From Dermacentor variabilis (lineage: Eukaryota > Arthropoda > Arachnida > Ixodida > Ixodidae): DNA of 64,000 nucleotides. Below, in pieces: positions 1 through 12,085 of this stretch. The notes beneath the pieces were generated by a model. The model was not told the DNA's origin and ran no database searches. It saw only the letters and a program-made list of their open reading frames with translations. The translations under genes were made by a program, and so were the position numbers. The stretch's first letter is position 1; the number at the start of each line of letters is the position of its first letter. Where the stretch lies: positions 206,046,250-206,110,249 of the forward strand of contig NC_134570.1 of the NCBI RefSeq assembly GCF_050947875.1, in the 5' to 3' direction.

Positions 1-670
1 GTCTAAAAATTAATCTACAGAAAACTAAAGTAATGTTTAACAGTCTCGGAAGAGAACAGCAGTTTACGATAGGTAGTGAGGCATAGGAAGTGGTAAGGGA
101 ATACATCTACTTAGGACAGGTAGTGACTGCGGATCCGGATCATGACACTGAAATAATCAGAAGAATAACAATGGGCTGGGGTGCGTTCGGCAGGCATTCT
201 CAGATCATGAACAGCAGGTTGCCATTATCCCTCAAGAGAAAAGTTTAAAACAGCTGTGTCTTACCAGTACTCACGTACGGGGCGGAAACCTGGAGGCTTA
301 CGAAAAGGGTTCTACTTAAATTGAGGACGACGCAACGAGCTATAGAAAGAAGAATGATAGGTGTAACGTTAAGGGATAAGAAAAGAGCAGATTGGGTAAG
401 GGAAGAAACGCAAGTTAATGATATCTTAGTTGAAATCAAGAAAAAGAAATGGGCATGGGCAGGACACGTAATAAGGAGGGAAGATAACTGATGGTCATTG
501 AGAGTTACGGAATGGATTCCAAGGGAAGGGAAGCGTAGCAGAGGGCGGCAGACAGTTAGGTGGGCGGATGAGATTAAGAAGTTTGCAGGGACAACATGGC
601 CACAATTAGTACATGACCGGGGTAGCTGGAGAAGTATGGGAGAGGCCTTTGCCCTGCAGTGGGCTTAACC

Positions 671-711
<41 letters not shown>
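1..711 (+). mobile_element. RTE-type LINE, 3' end with (GAT)n tail
   Basis: The left edge cuts into the C-terminal part of an RTE-clade endonuclease/reverse-transcriptase ORF. Readable pieces in broken frames include a KTKVMFNSLG-like stretch near the start and, towards the end, a KKKWAWAGHV..R block followed by WIPREGKRSRGRQ, the usual C-terminus of this tick family. The same pieces occur in the copies at 12086, 20304, 22743 and 57000. Stops and frameshifts make it non-coding. It ends in a pure GAT/ATG trinucleotide run at about 674-711, the normal RTE 3' tail. The long Ile/His ORFs predicted across the tail come only from that run. Confidence 0.9.
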
Positions 712-1845
712 ATCTCTGTACGTTGCCGGAAACACCTTGACATCGCAGTTGGCGTCCGCGTGATCCCCAGCTCCGTCCGCTGCGATTAGTGTTGTGTTGG
801 TAACAACAGCGGCCGCGCCAGACGGGGTGGCCGCCACCGTCGCCGTCACTCATCCGCTGAGGTCCCGCACAACAACGGCAGCGGCTGCCTTCTGGGTGAC
901 CGCGTCGCGGCGGGTAAGCTGCCTCGCGACGAGGTGGGCGCGCTCGTTGTGGTTGGGTGGAGTGTCGTTGCGTCTTCGGCCGTTAGCATTGTTGGTGTCA
1001 TTATTGTCGTGGCTGTTGTTGATACTGCCAAGCTCCCCGACGTGCGCGGGGAACCACTTGAGGGACTTGTTTGTAATCGTGCCGGATCCGAAGTCCGCGG
1101 CCCGGGCGTTGAGCTTGCGCGCCACATCTGCGGACACCCAACCTTTGGTGTAGTTCCGAATCGCTGATTTGGAGTCGCTGATGATCAGGTTATCCTCCGC
1201 ACTTTCTTGGAATACCGCGAGGGCTATGGCCATCTCTACCGCTGCTTCGGCTGACGGCAGCCTCGCTGATGCCGTGACTCGGATTCTTCCCTTTTTATCT
1301 ACGACTGCCATGGAGAAGGCGGGCGCCGCCGCCGTCGGCCAGCCGTGTCGATGTTGCCGCTGTTGCTGCTGCCGTTTTTGTCTTAGTCGTAGTAGTGACG
1401 GTGGTGTTGGTAACTGCGGTTCGTCTCGTCATTCTCTTGTAGCGGCGGGGGTGGTCGACGTCCCTCGTCACTATCAGAGTCACCGACTGGCCGCGGGTAC
1501 ATGGCTGCATCGGCGAAGAGGACGCCTTCTTGTCTTCCATGCTTCTCGAGGATTGCTACCGCCCTGCATGTACGTCTTTGCACGTCATGCAGCGGGTGCA
1601 TATTCTTCGGCATGTTTTCCGTCGGTATGTCGTCCCTGACTTCCGGTAGCAGTGTTTCCTTTAGTCCCCGCACCTCGTGATATCGAATCCCGAGCAGGTC
1701 TAGGATTCGCCTTCCCGTTCTGGTGCTCGACAGCCTCTCCAGCTGCGCGATTCCCTGCGCCTCGGCGATCTCCTCGAGCGTGTTGTGTACGCCCAACTCG
1801 AGGAGCCTGCGAGTTGGCGTGTACTGGGGTACAATTACTATTATT
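712..1845 (-). mobile_element. LINE fragment, ORF2 C-terminus with RNase H
   Basis: Two - strand ORFs, about 1383-1842 and 850-1311, give the end of a LINE ORF2 of the I/R1-like group. First comes a LELGVHNTLEEIAEAQ region that in such elements follows the RT. Then come RNase H signatures in order: VLFADAAMY (first Asp), SAEAAVEMAIALA (Glu), IISDSKSAIRNY (second Asp) and WFPAHVG near the His position. The two halves are in different frames, separated by a repetitive Thr/Lys-rich stretch around 1300-1420, so the copy is dead. Its 5' side is truncated near 1842 and its 3' side abuts the RTE tail. Confidence 0.82.
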
Positions 1846-2933
1846 CAGGCAGAAAAACCCTGAGACCCACATGGCCACCACAAACTAATGTTCACTTGCA
1901 CATGCCCTAACGTTCAAAACATTGTAGTTGAGCTTAATGGATACTAGACTCAGCACTGGTGAAATGTGAACGTCCTTGGCAAAGGTGCCCGCAGTGTAAT
2001 AGGCCACAGTTTATGCGAAGATAAAGAAAAAGTGAGAAAAATTATATAAATTTTGCCCTTTATATTGTTAGCGTTCTATTAATGCTATTCTTGCTTTAGT
2101 TATCCTTCGTTTTGTTTAGTCGCAGTATGTGTTAAATGCCGCAACATGTGGTATTATAATCTGGATAGTTCATTTCTAGTGCACACACTTTGCTTGGTTT
2201 TTTCACGTTACCAACGCCTACTATATTACTTTGCGATAAAAACCTTCACAATTGTTTTTCACGAAAAAATAAACAAGCAGCGTAAAGGCTCCCTTGTATT
2301 ATGCAATATAGTGCTTCTCTCAACCAAAGCTGTATGCTCTTGAGAGACAAGTAAGCAGCTAGATGTCAGCTGCATAACATCTTAAATTTGCAGCAATTTT
2401 TGAATCTATTCAGACAAAAAAAAAAGATATCTTGTTGAAGCAAAGCTAAGCACAGCGTCACCCCTAGACTGAAGATGACGCTACGCTTCACATTAATTGA
2501 CATGAAGTTTGATAAAAGCTAAGTAACTACTTCTGTCGATGATCGGTGCTGCTGTGCACTTTCTTGAGTCCAGGTGGAGTGTTGAGCGGAGAATACGGGA
2601 GTTAGTCATCGTTACCTGTCCTCGAGCCTGGTACGAGGTTTCCTACAATATTTGGGCTCAGCCTCTCTTTTTTTTTCTTACAGCATAGTTATTACAGGTG
2701 GTAGACGACATTCCATTGTACAGTTTCTATAATTATTCGGGAAAACATCCATCACCATGCTAAACAGGAATAGGCTTAATAGGTTCACAGGTATCTATAG
2801 CGTTTGCAATATCTACTGCTTTCACAATGCATTACAGACATTCAACGGCGTACCCAGAAGTTTAATTCAGTAGGGGGTACTACAGTGGCCACTACCACTC
2901 TCCCTTCCTTATCACCTCTCTACCTCTCACCAC

Positions 2934-2936
<3 letters not shown>
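1846..2936. other. No recognised feature
   Basis: AT-rich sequence with short poly-A and poly-T runs and no ORF with recognisable protein similarity. I see no gene or repeat family I can name. Confidence 0.6.

Positions 2937-3021
<85 letters not shown>
2937..3021. repeat. (TA)n microsatellite
   Basis: About 85 bp of uninterrupted TA dinucleotide. ORFs of alternating Ile and Tyr through it are artefacts. Runs like this form cruciforms and are often length-variable and hard to assemble. Confidence 0.97.
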
Positions 3022-3024
<3 letters not shown>

Positions 3025-5064
3025 CACTTTTTTACGCTGCCACATACCCTTTATTTAAATTCAGACAAAAGTTTTCATTGCTAAGGCATGCAATCACTAC
3101 GCTTCAAATTATGCTATCATCCTCGTGCTGTTTACAAATTGATTATCTAAAAATATAACATTTTGTTTACAAATTGCTGCATTTATATACTGTATGTTAT
3201 GACCTAGTGGATACATTACTTAGGAAAGGGAACTGGGGTAAAAACAGAACTAAACAAAAACATGACGGCGTTCTGTCTTGTGTCTTCCGGACTTGTTGCA
3301 GTCCAAGTAACAGTGGAGATCAGAGTTATTTTCCTACCTGATTTGCTAGTGAGTAGTTCAGACATGGTTATGTATCGAATAGAGCGGGCACTATGTTGCA
3401 AGTCGCCTATCACTCACTTGCCCTTTCGGCATTATGGGCGCGCTATATTGTTCTACATTGAAAAATAGAGAGAAGAACCTTTGCGCTGGAAATTGAATAT
3501 GATCATATGATGCAAGTTTGACTCACTTTCAGTGAACTGCTGTCCGACTTGTTTGAAGACATGTTTATAGCTAACTTTTGATCGTGTTTTGTAGTCATCA
3601 CGCAATTCACAATGTTATTTCACCACGCTCGGGAACTTATGGTGCACACAGTTCGAAGCCGAAGGGCTTTCTTTGTTAGACGCCCTTGTCAACATTATGA
3701 CATCCGTAGTTTGCACTAAAATAAGCGCTAGAAGCTACAAGAGATGTGAAGGTGTCGTGTGCCCCGACATCTGGCTATTCTAAAGACTGCAGAGCAGCAA
3801 GTAGCTCGTGCTATGACAGCGTAGGTGGGCCTCAGCTAGGGCAACTGGCCACGGCCATCTGGCGTTGAGCAATCGGGAAGTGATGAGACTATAATTTATA
3901 TGTTCTGTGTCCCTAATTTTTCACCATGTTCGCTCTTGACGCTCTTAATGCGTGTAACACCCCCCACCCCCGCCCCGTCATCGTATCCACCTCCCCACTC
4001 CCGGGCGCTCCTTGACCCTGTTATCAGTCAGTCGCTGTCGCACTCTTTAACATTCACGGGGTTGTTGAACAACGCGGCGGCGTCTAACATTCCTGTATTT
4101 CGGTTTCTGTGTAGGCATCGACGCAATTTACCTAGCTCCCCTCCCACCTGGCGGCCTCTTAGCTTACCTGGCCCAGAACCCCCGTCCTTAATATAAATTA
4201 CCGTGCGCAAGTCAGCGTTCCGTAGGCCATTCTTTCTTGTCACGTTTCTTTTTTCATGTTTTCATTCTGAGCAGTGTGTACAAACAAGCTTGAGAGAAAG
4301 CATTTTGAAGTTTAATGACAGAATGAAAGTCAGAGTCAAGGGAAAGAAAAAGAAGAAGAAAGGGGAGGCGGAGTTGTCATTGGTTTCCTATACGAGCAAG
4401 TTGCAATATTTTCAGAATGCTTTTCTCCTGCGCAGTATGGTCGATGATTCGGTCAACTACCACAAATTAGAAGTTCTTCGACGACATGAAGTCAAGTTTT
4501 AAGCTTGCGCGGGCCCCAGTTTTGTCTGCGTGGGGAACTTTCACGCTGACCTTCCCTCAGTAGTTATGATTAAAACGGTCCGGAATGAGGTAGAGACACT
4601 GGGCAGTGTCTCTAGGAGCCTCAATGTTCAGCCGGCTACAGGTGCTAGGCAACCCCTTTCTCCTACCTTTCTCTCTCAAAGCGACGCATATGGCACAATT
4701 AGTGTGGTCCTAGATATAGTGGTCCTAAACATTGGATTCTGGGGAGGGTAGTTCTACAACTGACTTTTTTTTTTATTTCATCGCCTCTGTGTCTGCGCCT
4801 CAAATATTCTAGCAAGCAGCAAGCTCAGGAGGCCCGACTCTTTATTCACTGAGTATCTCATCAATGGTGCACATTATGTGCGCACCAGTGACTGCACAGA
4901 ACAAGGGCTCGTCGTTCTTCTGAGAACAATAACGTCCTCATTACTTCAACAAAGAAAAACGTGCAGTTGCTTCAGAAAGCACTTTGCATACTTGTCTATT
5001 TTCCTTTCAATAAAGCCTTTCCTTGCTCCCGTAATCATTATGTGTCGGTCATAGGCACGCATTC
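3022..5064. other. No recognised feature
   Basis: Two kilobases of AT-rich DNA with only short, unsupported ORFs on both strands. A C-rich stretch lies near 3958-4020 and a purine-rich AAG run near 4345-4370; neither resembles a gene. Confidence 0.55.
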
Positions 5065-6340
5065 ATAATGGTAACGTTGCGAACAAGACGACGACGGAGT
5101 GAAATGACACAGGACGAGCACTGACTCAGAACTAAGTTTACTGAAACACACACCAGGTATATGAGCGACACAGGCGATCACGTGGTCACTCAAGGAACGC
5201 ACAACCGAGCCATGTATATACAGGGCATCTGTTATCGTATCGAGCTATCTAGGTACGTTAATTCCTGCTGCAAAAGCGCGATGGAAGGCTGGTTAATGCA
5301 CCACATGCCCTTTCGCTTAATGTGGGCTGCTTCCACGACTAATCTGGTGGATGCATCAGTTTGCTTCAACAAGATAGTTGTCTCTTTGAGCAGAGGCTTA
5401 CGCCTACATTTCCGGCAATGGGCAGACCCATCTGCATAATCATTCTTGTCCAAGGACTATTCATGCTCTTACATTAAATCTTGCATTGATGCACCGGCCG
5501 GTTTGCCCTATGTACACTCGCCCGCACTTGAGCGGGAAAGAGTATACCACATTCGTAGTGCAGCCTACATACTTATAAACATGTTTCACTTTGCACCTTA
5601 CGTTATAATTACGTTCTGCTGCACTTCCTCGCCTTTCGACCGTTGGACAAATAGCACTCAATTTTTCAGGAGCCGAAATGACAACCTACACCCCATAGCG
5701 ATCTGCAACGTTCTTCGGGCCATGAGACCGGCAGTATTCATAGCGTACAACTACCAGGTTGCTCTTTCTTGCTCCTGCTCCTGCTCTTTCTTCCGACCTC
5801 CTGCCTCCTCGAGTTTTTTTGCCCATTTAATCAACTTATCAGAGCTGCCCGTTATTAAGCGACCCGGGTACCCAGCTTCGTCCAGCCTGACTACCTGACG
5901 TGCGAAGGTGTCACCCAATGCATGCCCACATGTTTTTACCAGGACGGCGCGAAGTACGCAGATACAGATGGTATTTTTTATTACTTTAGAATGACCTGAG
6001 GTGAAGTTCAACAGGGGCTTGGCAGAACGAGCGAAATATTCCGAAGAGACATGATCGTCTAAAAAAACGTAGTCTAAGGACAAGGTATTCTAGTTCATCC
6101 TCTTTTGGTTGCTTCGAAGCGAACCTCAAACCCTGACCAAGCTTACTAAAAAAAACCCACTATTTCGTCCACCTTGTTGGTAGAGTCGTCTCTGTCAATT
6201 AAAGCCAAAAATTCATCAACATATCTGAACGTCTTGATGGCTATCCCAGAAGGACGCCGGTCTTATGCCACATCCACTTGCGTCAACTAAATGCTACTCA
6301 GGACGGGAGCCACCCCGGATCCGATGAAAAGCAAGTCGGA
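5065..6340 (-). mobile_element. Penelope-like element, 3' half (RT end + GIY-YIG)
   Basis: On -, in order: an RT remnant at about 6150-6340 reading YVDEFLALIDRDDSTNKVDE (the YVDD box changed to YVDE); the linker with VLVKTCGHALGDTFARQVVRL at 5751-6083; and a GIY-YIG nuclease at 5232-5661 with VVYSFPLKCGRVYIGQTGR followed by a Cys-rich SAHCRKCRRKP segment. These are the RT-linker-endonuclease parts of a Penelope-like element. Frames are broken between the blocks. The 3' end lies near a sequence reading ATTCATAATGGTAACG on +, which is the reverse complement of the end of the + copy at 9945. It is the inverted neighbour of the copy starting near 6505. Confidence 0.85.
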
Positions 6341-6504
6341 CAAGTTTCGGACAAGTTCAAGTTCAAGTTTATTCGTCAAGGATGTCAGTTTTACAAAGAA
6401 TTGCATACAACATTAGTACTACACAGGTAGCCGAAGTTAGAAACTGTCAAGCGGACTCCCTTACATGAACAAAATTAAAAAAAGCGAGATATAGATAAAG
6501 CATT
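6341..6504. other. Spacer between two opposed PLE copies
   Basis: About 160 bp between the - and + Penelope-like copies. It opens with a TTCAAG triplication followed by a TTTATT motif, as seen in antisense LINE 3' ends. No coding evidence. Confidence 0.4.
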
Positions 6505-7476
6505 GGTTACGGTGACTTTACAGACGATTCTTCTGTGGTGATACCTAACGGGGTTTATCAGGAAAAATCAAGTTTGGCTATTCGTCAGAACATTAAAGAA
6601 GGTAACGATAATCTACATAAAGTGAAAGAAAAGGCAGTGGCGCTTCTTGATGCTTTTAGCCTAGAAGGCTTTTACAAGTTCTGTTAAGAAAGCAAAAGAG
6701 GGACATTTAAAGTTATTCTTCTCTGTGAAGACGCACAAACAGGAGATACCGTTTCGATTCGTCATAACTCAAAGGAAAAATTGGCAAAGCGATGTTTCCA
6801 TGTTTTACAAGGTCCACCTTACCTCGCTAAAACCACTAAAACTGATCGATCCACTGGTCATCCCGAATTCTGAGAACTTGTAAAATACCTCTCGTCAAAT
6901 AATCCACGAAAGTGTGCCGCTTTTAGTGTCGACGTAGAAGGTCTGTTTTCATTCTTTGCTCGCAACCTAATAATGTGCAATCTCAAGGCATGCATTATGT
7001 AGCAGAATTGTGAAATGCGGTTTGTCCAAAAATGTGATGTTACTGTTCAAAGTTACCTGGAATTTTTTCATGTTAACTGAAGTCGACAATGAGTGGATGG
7101 AATGGCTTCCTTTTCGTACAAAACGATGGCATTTGTATCGGACCAGGCTGGCTCCCGTCCTGAGTAGCCTTTTGTTGGCGCAGGTGGATGTGGCATTAGA
7201 CCGGCGTCTTGCTGGGATAGCCATCAAGACGTTCAGGTATGTTGATGATTTTTTGGTTTTAACTGACGGAGACGACTCTACCAACAAGGTGGACGAAATA
7301 TAGGGGCTTTTTATTGAGCTTGGTCAGAATTTAAGGTTCACCTCGGAGCAACCAAAAGAGGATGAACTACAACACCTTGGCCTCAGACTAGGTTTTTTAG
7401 ACGGTCATGGCTGTTGGGAATATTTTCCCTGTTGAACTTCACCTCAGGTCATTCTAAAGTAGTAAAAAAATTGGAC
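6505..7476 (+). mobile_element. Penelope-like element, RT part (first of three pieces)
   Basis: The + frames give the Penelope RT: FFSVKTHKQEIPFR near 6718, a VDVEG-type box near 6925, then the ORF at 7010-7303 with SSLLLAQVDVALDRRL and the catalytic-box equivalent FRYVDDFLVL, followed by DDSTNKVDE. The piece stops at about 7476 inside the sequence that, in the opposed copy at 5065-6340, leads directly into the VLRAVLVKTCGH linker. That linker resumes at about 8332, so this is one element split by an insertion. Several stops show it is a dead copy. Confidence 0.82.
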
Positions 7477-8331
7477 GCTTAAGCTTCGCCTTCAAGAGTG
7501 GAACGTGACAGCGTTCCCGTCGACCCGGCAAGGGGTGTAAGACAATGCGCTACGGCCCAGCGAACACTTACGAGGCGCCCCGCATCGGGCTTTGCACCCA
7601 CCAATCACGCGGTGAGCGTCGAGCAACAGCGTTCGGCGCGGCAACGAAACGTGCGCCTGAGCAAGCGGAAAGAACCAAAGAACTCGGTGTCTCGGAGGGG
7701 GAAACGATGTACGCCAGCCAAACATCGTGATCGGCACGGGCAGAGAGATAGACAGATAGTGATCTAAAGAAACGAAGGACGCTTGATTCTGCAACCCGTG
7801 AGGAAGTACGGCGAAGCGTCGTCAGGAGAGAGAGAGTCCGGGCCGTGACGTGCCTCGCACCGGTCCCCGCACAGCCCCAATGTGCGTGTGGCGCGCCACC
7901 TGTGGGGGCAGTGCCGTACATTGAGAGGAGGGGGTCTTCTGTGTTGGCCGCAAGATGGATTTGCGTGTGCGGAAAGCGCAGAAGAAATGCAGCGGAAACG
8001 CACTTCGCCACTCGTGTAACTGCGACTTCTGTAACTTACATGTTCATAATTACCGATATACACCGCAGTATAACATTCTACGGCTCGCTTCTAAGGCAAC
8101 ACCGCATTCACTAGAGGCGCTTTTACACCGCTCTAAAGCATCGAACTCGTGTCTGAGTGGTAGCGTCTCCGTCTCACACTCCGGAGGCCCTGGTTCGATT
8201 CCCACCCAGCCCATCTTGCAGGTTGTTTTTTATTCATGAAGTACCTCCCGGGATTTATCGCTCACGGCCAATGCCGCCGACGCCGACACCGGCTTTTCTG
8301 CGACACGAACTCCTTAACGCTGTCGCGTTAA
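7477..8331 (+). mobile_element. tRNA-like SINE composite inserted in the PLE
   Basis: An 855-bp block interrupts the Penelope reading frame. The flanking A-rich positions (TAAAAAAATT before, GTTAAAATGCC after) match the uninterrupted site in the - copy, so this is a later insertion. Near 8155-8215 it contains a tRNA-like pol III promoter: an A-box-like TGAGTGGTAGCGTC and a B-box GGTTCGATTCC. The 3' part, with GGATTTATCGCTCACGGCC and a TTAACGCTGTCGCGTTAA end, is a sequence I associate with repeated tick DNA. No coding frame is convincing. Whether all 855 bp are one element or a SINE inside another is not resolved. Confidence 0.6.
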
Positions 8332-8692
8332 AATGCCATTCAACTCCGTACTTCGCGCCGTCCTGGTAAAAACATGCGGGCATGCATTGGGTAACGCCTT
8401 CGCACGTCAGGTAGTCAGGCTGGAGGAGGCTGGGTACGCAGGTAACTTAATAACGGGCAGCTCTGAGAACTTTAATAAATGGGTAAAAACACGAGGAGGC
8501 AGGAGGCGGAAGGAAAGAGCAGGAAGAACGTTGCAGTTGTACCCTGTGCACATCACCTGTCTCAAGGCCTGAAGAACGTTGCAGGTCGTTATGGGGTGCA
8601 GGTTGTCTTTTCGGCTTCTGGAAAATTGAGTGCTATTTGTCCGGTGGTCGAAAGGCGAGAAAGTGCAGAAGAACGTAATTCTAACGTAAGGT
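8332..8692 (+). mobile_element. Penelope-like element, linker (second piece)
   Basis: Continues the element that begins near 6505: VLVKTCGHALGNAFARQVVRLEEAGYAG is nearly identical to the linker of the opposed copy, followed by VQVVFSASGKLSAICPVVERR. It breaks off at ERNSNVRCK just before a (GA)n run at 8701-8720, where a LINE has inserted. Confidence 0.85.
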
Positions 8693-9412
8693 GCAAAATT
8701 AGAGAGAGAGAGAGAGAGAGCAAATGATAAATGAAAGATAGAGAGGTTAACCAGGACTGAGTCCGGTTGGCTACCCTACACTGAGGAAAGGGAAAAGGGG
8801 GACGGAAAGATTAAAAGAAGAAGAGAAAGTGCACTGGGGATATCGTTCGGTCACTCAGTCTTGATCGCAGACGCTCACTCAGTACGGTAGCTTTCAAATA
8901 TCGCAGTAGCTCTTTTGTGGCCTTTTGTAGCTGCGAATGCGAGGCCAAGGTCCCAAGATCTTGTTCAAGGTGAACGGTTTTCTATGTAACTGGTTGAGAG
9001 CTGTGCAGACGTCATGTCTTTCATTTTCAAAAGATAGGCAGTAGCACAGTAGATAGGCACAGCGCAGTAGCACAGTTTCCTCGACACCGCAGGCATTGCA
9101 CTCGGCGCTATCAGCCATTCCAATCAAAAACGTGTATGCATTGGTGCATGCGACGCCCAAGCGTAAGCGGCATAGCATTGTTTCCTCATTACGCGGAAGC
9201 CCTGGTAACCGCCGCAATTGCATAGATGGATCGAGGAAATACAATCGATGTTGGGTGAATTCAGGTCTGTGCCACTTCTCCAATGTCATACGGTGCGCTA
9301 GCTTACTTAAGTGACGGGCTGCGTCAGTCCACGATAAAGGTACAGAAATAAGGGCTGCTCCTTCGTGTGCTTTCCTAGCAGCTTCGTCAGCGAGGTCGTT
9401 GCCGGAGATACC
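8693..9412 (-). mobile_element. 5'-truncated LINE (RNase H end) inserted in the PLE
   Basis: The - strand ORF at 8894-9418 begins with HGISGNDLADEAARKA, the C-terminal His/Asp motif of RNase H, then continues through a typical LINE C-terminus with RLRLGVACTNAY and a CNACG...LLRCAYL Cys motif. The 3' UTR (8735-8890) and a GA/CT-rich tail (8701-8720) follow. Flanking Penelope sequence reads GGTGCAAAATT on one side and CATGCAAAGTG on the other, consistent with a short TGCAAA target duplication. The element keeps only its last 720 bp, as expected from incomplete target-primed reverse transcription. Confidence 0.85.
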
Positions 9413-9945
9413 ATGCAAAGTGAAACATGTTAATAATTATGTAGGCTGCACTACCAATGTGGTATACTCTTTCCCGTTCAAGTGTGAGCGACTGTACATA
9501 GGTCAAACCGGCCGGTGCCTCAATGTAAGACTGAGAGAGCGTGACTTGTCCTTGGAGAAGAATGATTATACACACGTGTCTACTCTTTGCCGGCAATGTA
9601 AGCGTAAGCCCTTCCTCAAAGAGACAACAATTTTGTTTAAGCATACTGATGGATCCACCAGATTAATCGTGGAAAAAGCCCACATTCAGTGAAACGGCAC
9701 GTGGCGCATGAGCCAGCCTTCGATCGCGCATTCTCAGCAGGAATCAACGTGCCTAGATAGCTGGATACGCTAACAAATGTCCTGTGTACACGTGGCCCGG
9801 TTGTGCGTTCCTTTAGTAACTATGTGATTGCCTGTGTCGCTTACATACCTGATGTTTGTTTTAGTAAACTTGGTTGTGAGTCAGCGCTCGTCCTGTGTCC
9901 TTTCACTCCGTTGTCGTCTTGCTCGCGCTGTTACCATTATGAATA
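9413..9945 (+). mobile_element. Penelope-like element, GIY-YIG end (third piece)
   Basis: Resumes the PLE: CTTNVVYSFPFKCERLYIGQ followed by TGRCLNVRLRERD is the GIY-YIG endonuclease core, then STLCRQCKRKPFLKETTILF and RLIVEKAHIQ. The element's 3' UTR runs to about 9945, ending in a sequence shared in inverted orientation with 5065-5080. Together the three + pieces make an almost full-length but interrupted element. Confidence 0.87.
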
Positions 9946-12085
9946 TATACCAAGTAGCCCTACTTTCCACTTTAATACGCGCACATACCTGCCGGAGCAG
10001 CGATGTGGATGAACTTGTGCGTTCACTTTAAAAACGCCTCCAAAGCGGCCGTCTAAGAAGCTAAGGCGCCAAGAAATTACTGGAATCTTATCTCGTACAA
10101 TATAGAATAGCCCGTAGGGTTGCACCTCTTGAAATGGGCTCTCTTAATTGCCCACTAGCCAGGGCATTACCTGCGTGGGAGGCGAAATCTCTGAGTAAAT
10201 TGCCCTAAGATTCACTATTTTATGTTCTCTAATTATTGTAAATAGGTTGTCTATGCTTTTTTGCTCCCCACTCCGTGCTTTTTCTAATTTTTTTCCCTCA
10301 TAAGTGCACCATCCCCCTTTCTCGCCCATGTTCAAAGTGTCACCCATCGCCAGTACGGCGAGTGAAATTGTCTCTCGTTCTTTCAAGAAGCACAAATGCT
10401 TTTTTCACCACCACGTGTGGCCTGATGTGGATGCTTAATAAGCTGAATATTTAGCCTATTTCTTCTTGGCCGATAGCAAAGAGATTTTGTGCACGTACAT
10501 GGAAGAAGGAATCACCCCATGACATTCCCCCCTTTCGGACCAACATTAGCCCTCGACTTGCTTTCCCATTCAAGCTTTCTGTTTCACTGATGTCGCTCTT
10601 TCCGAGCCAGTCTCCTGAAACTTTCAATTCTATCGGAAAGGTGGATGGGGGAGGATTCAACTCCTCAAACCTTGCTCCCTCTGGTTAAGACAATGCAGAC
10701 ATTATTTAAATGAATTTGAAAGGTGAATTTCTCCACTAATATTTTCTAAAATTGTATCTTTAGCAAAATGTTCATTGGATAAGTCAGGTATGTTATGAAA
10801 GAACACCTAATCTATTCTGACAGACTTTGGTATCGGATCGCTTTGCCGTCTTCTATGTAATGTACGTAAGGTAAAACTGATCTCTGACTAATTGCCAAAA
10901 GTATGCCCTGAGCCATGCTTCATTTTAAGCTTAACTGTCGTCTCTTATGGGGCAAATAGTAATGGCTGCTAACGAAGCTGGTTGCTCTCTCTGTCAACCT
11001 TGGCCAACATGCATGTTGACTCTCAGTGAGAAGGGACAGGTAAAAAGGAGGACTTGCCCCACAAGTTCAAGGTACCGCTCGAAGTGGACTCGAACTTAAC
11101 GTACTGTCTGCACCCCGTGCCCAGAAATTATCTTTGTTCCGGTAAATTGCAAAAATTACACTTTCCCTGCTTTCATGTAGGCAGTTCCCACACATGAATG
11201 TTATTTCGCAAATTGTACGGGTACCCGATTTGGTGCGTGCATTTTACATTCATGCGTAGTCAGGGCCACCACAACCTGTCCGTTTACCACTTCTTGGTCT
11301 GCATACTTATAATCTATGGATGTTTATAATCACCTTTCTGCATCACTATTGCACACATTCTTAATAGATCAAGTACTTTTCCATCAGGCCCTAAAGCGCT
11401 TGAAGTAGACAACTCCAACAATACCGATATGAGACTAGGACATGCAAACTTTGTTAAACTTGTAGTGTGGCTAAAGGTGAACGAGAATCTTAGCATTCAT
11501 GCTAAGATTCTCAGCACTGACATGCATACATTTATGTGTTTAACATTATCTGGCTAACCAAAGTAATGCATTATGAAAGCATTCATTATGTTCTCATGCA
11601 TCTTGGCAGAACCTATTACTGGGCCACACAATAATTGGTTGTGTGCTCATTTACTGGTTCCTTGAGCATTGCTGTATGATATCCTAAACTCTGTTTCTGT
11701 ATCATCATGTTCAGGTACAGTACACGTGCACTTCACTACTGCACTAGTAGAAAGGCTTCAAGGCTTTTCCTAGGCATTCAATAACCACTCTACGCATCTC
11801 TACAAACCTAAATGAGGAAGGAAATATAGCTTGTTAATTCGAGCTTACACTATGAAGACCACGACACATTTTGGCAGGAAATGTTTATTTTCAGCAGTAT
11901 GTTCTTGTTGACATAGAAATGATGATGCCCCACTCTTTGCCCAAAGCGTGTGCTTGATGTACACTGATGAACACTCCACACAGTGTCACTGTGCCTGGAT
12001 CATTGTGCCTGGACTGCCTGGATCAAAAGATCAAATTCAGATGAGGCGCTTTGCTTTAGCTTAAGAGAAGGCAAGATTGAGGCAT
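9946..12085. other. No recognised feature (one perfect hairpin inside)
   Basis: About 2.1 kb of AT-rich sequence with no ORF I can assign. The only clear structure is the short perfect inverted repeat at 11483-11512, listed separately. Confidence 0.55.
11483..11512. repeat. Perfect 14-bp inverted repeat, 2-nt spacer
   Basis: GAGAATCTTAGCAT, a TC spacer, then its exact reverse complement. The tiny loop suggests a cruciform or a transposon-end palindrome rather than a structured RNA. It has no T-run after it and no neighbouring gene. Confidence 0.9.

Noticed and set aside
574..853. Poly-Ile and poly-His ORFs on -
   Set aside because: They are translations of the RTE GAT trinucleotide tail.
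2804..3158. ORFs with long Ile-Tyr repeats
   Set aside because: They are reading frames through the (TA)n microsatellite.
8150..8220. Genuine tRNA gene
   Set aside because: A and B boxes are present but the 5' end cannot pair with the 3' end as an acceptor stem, and it lies in a repeat inserted in a PLE; it is a SINE-type promoter.
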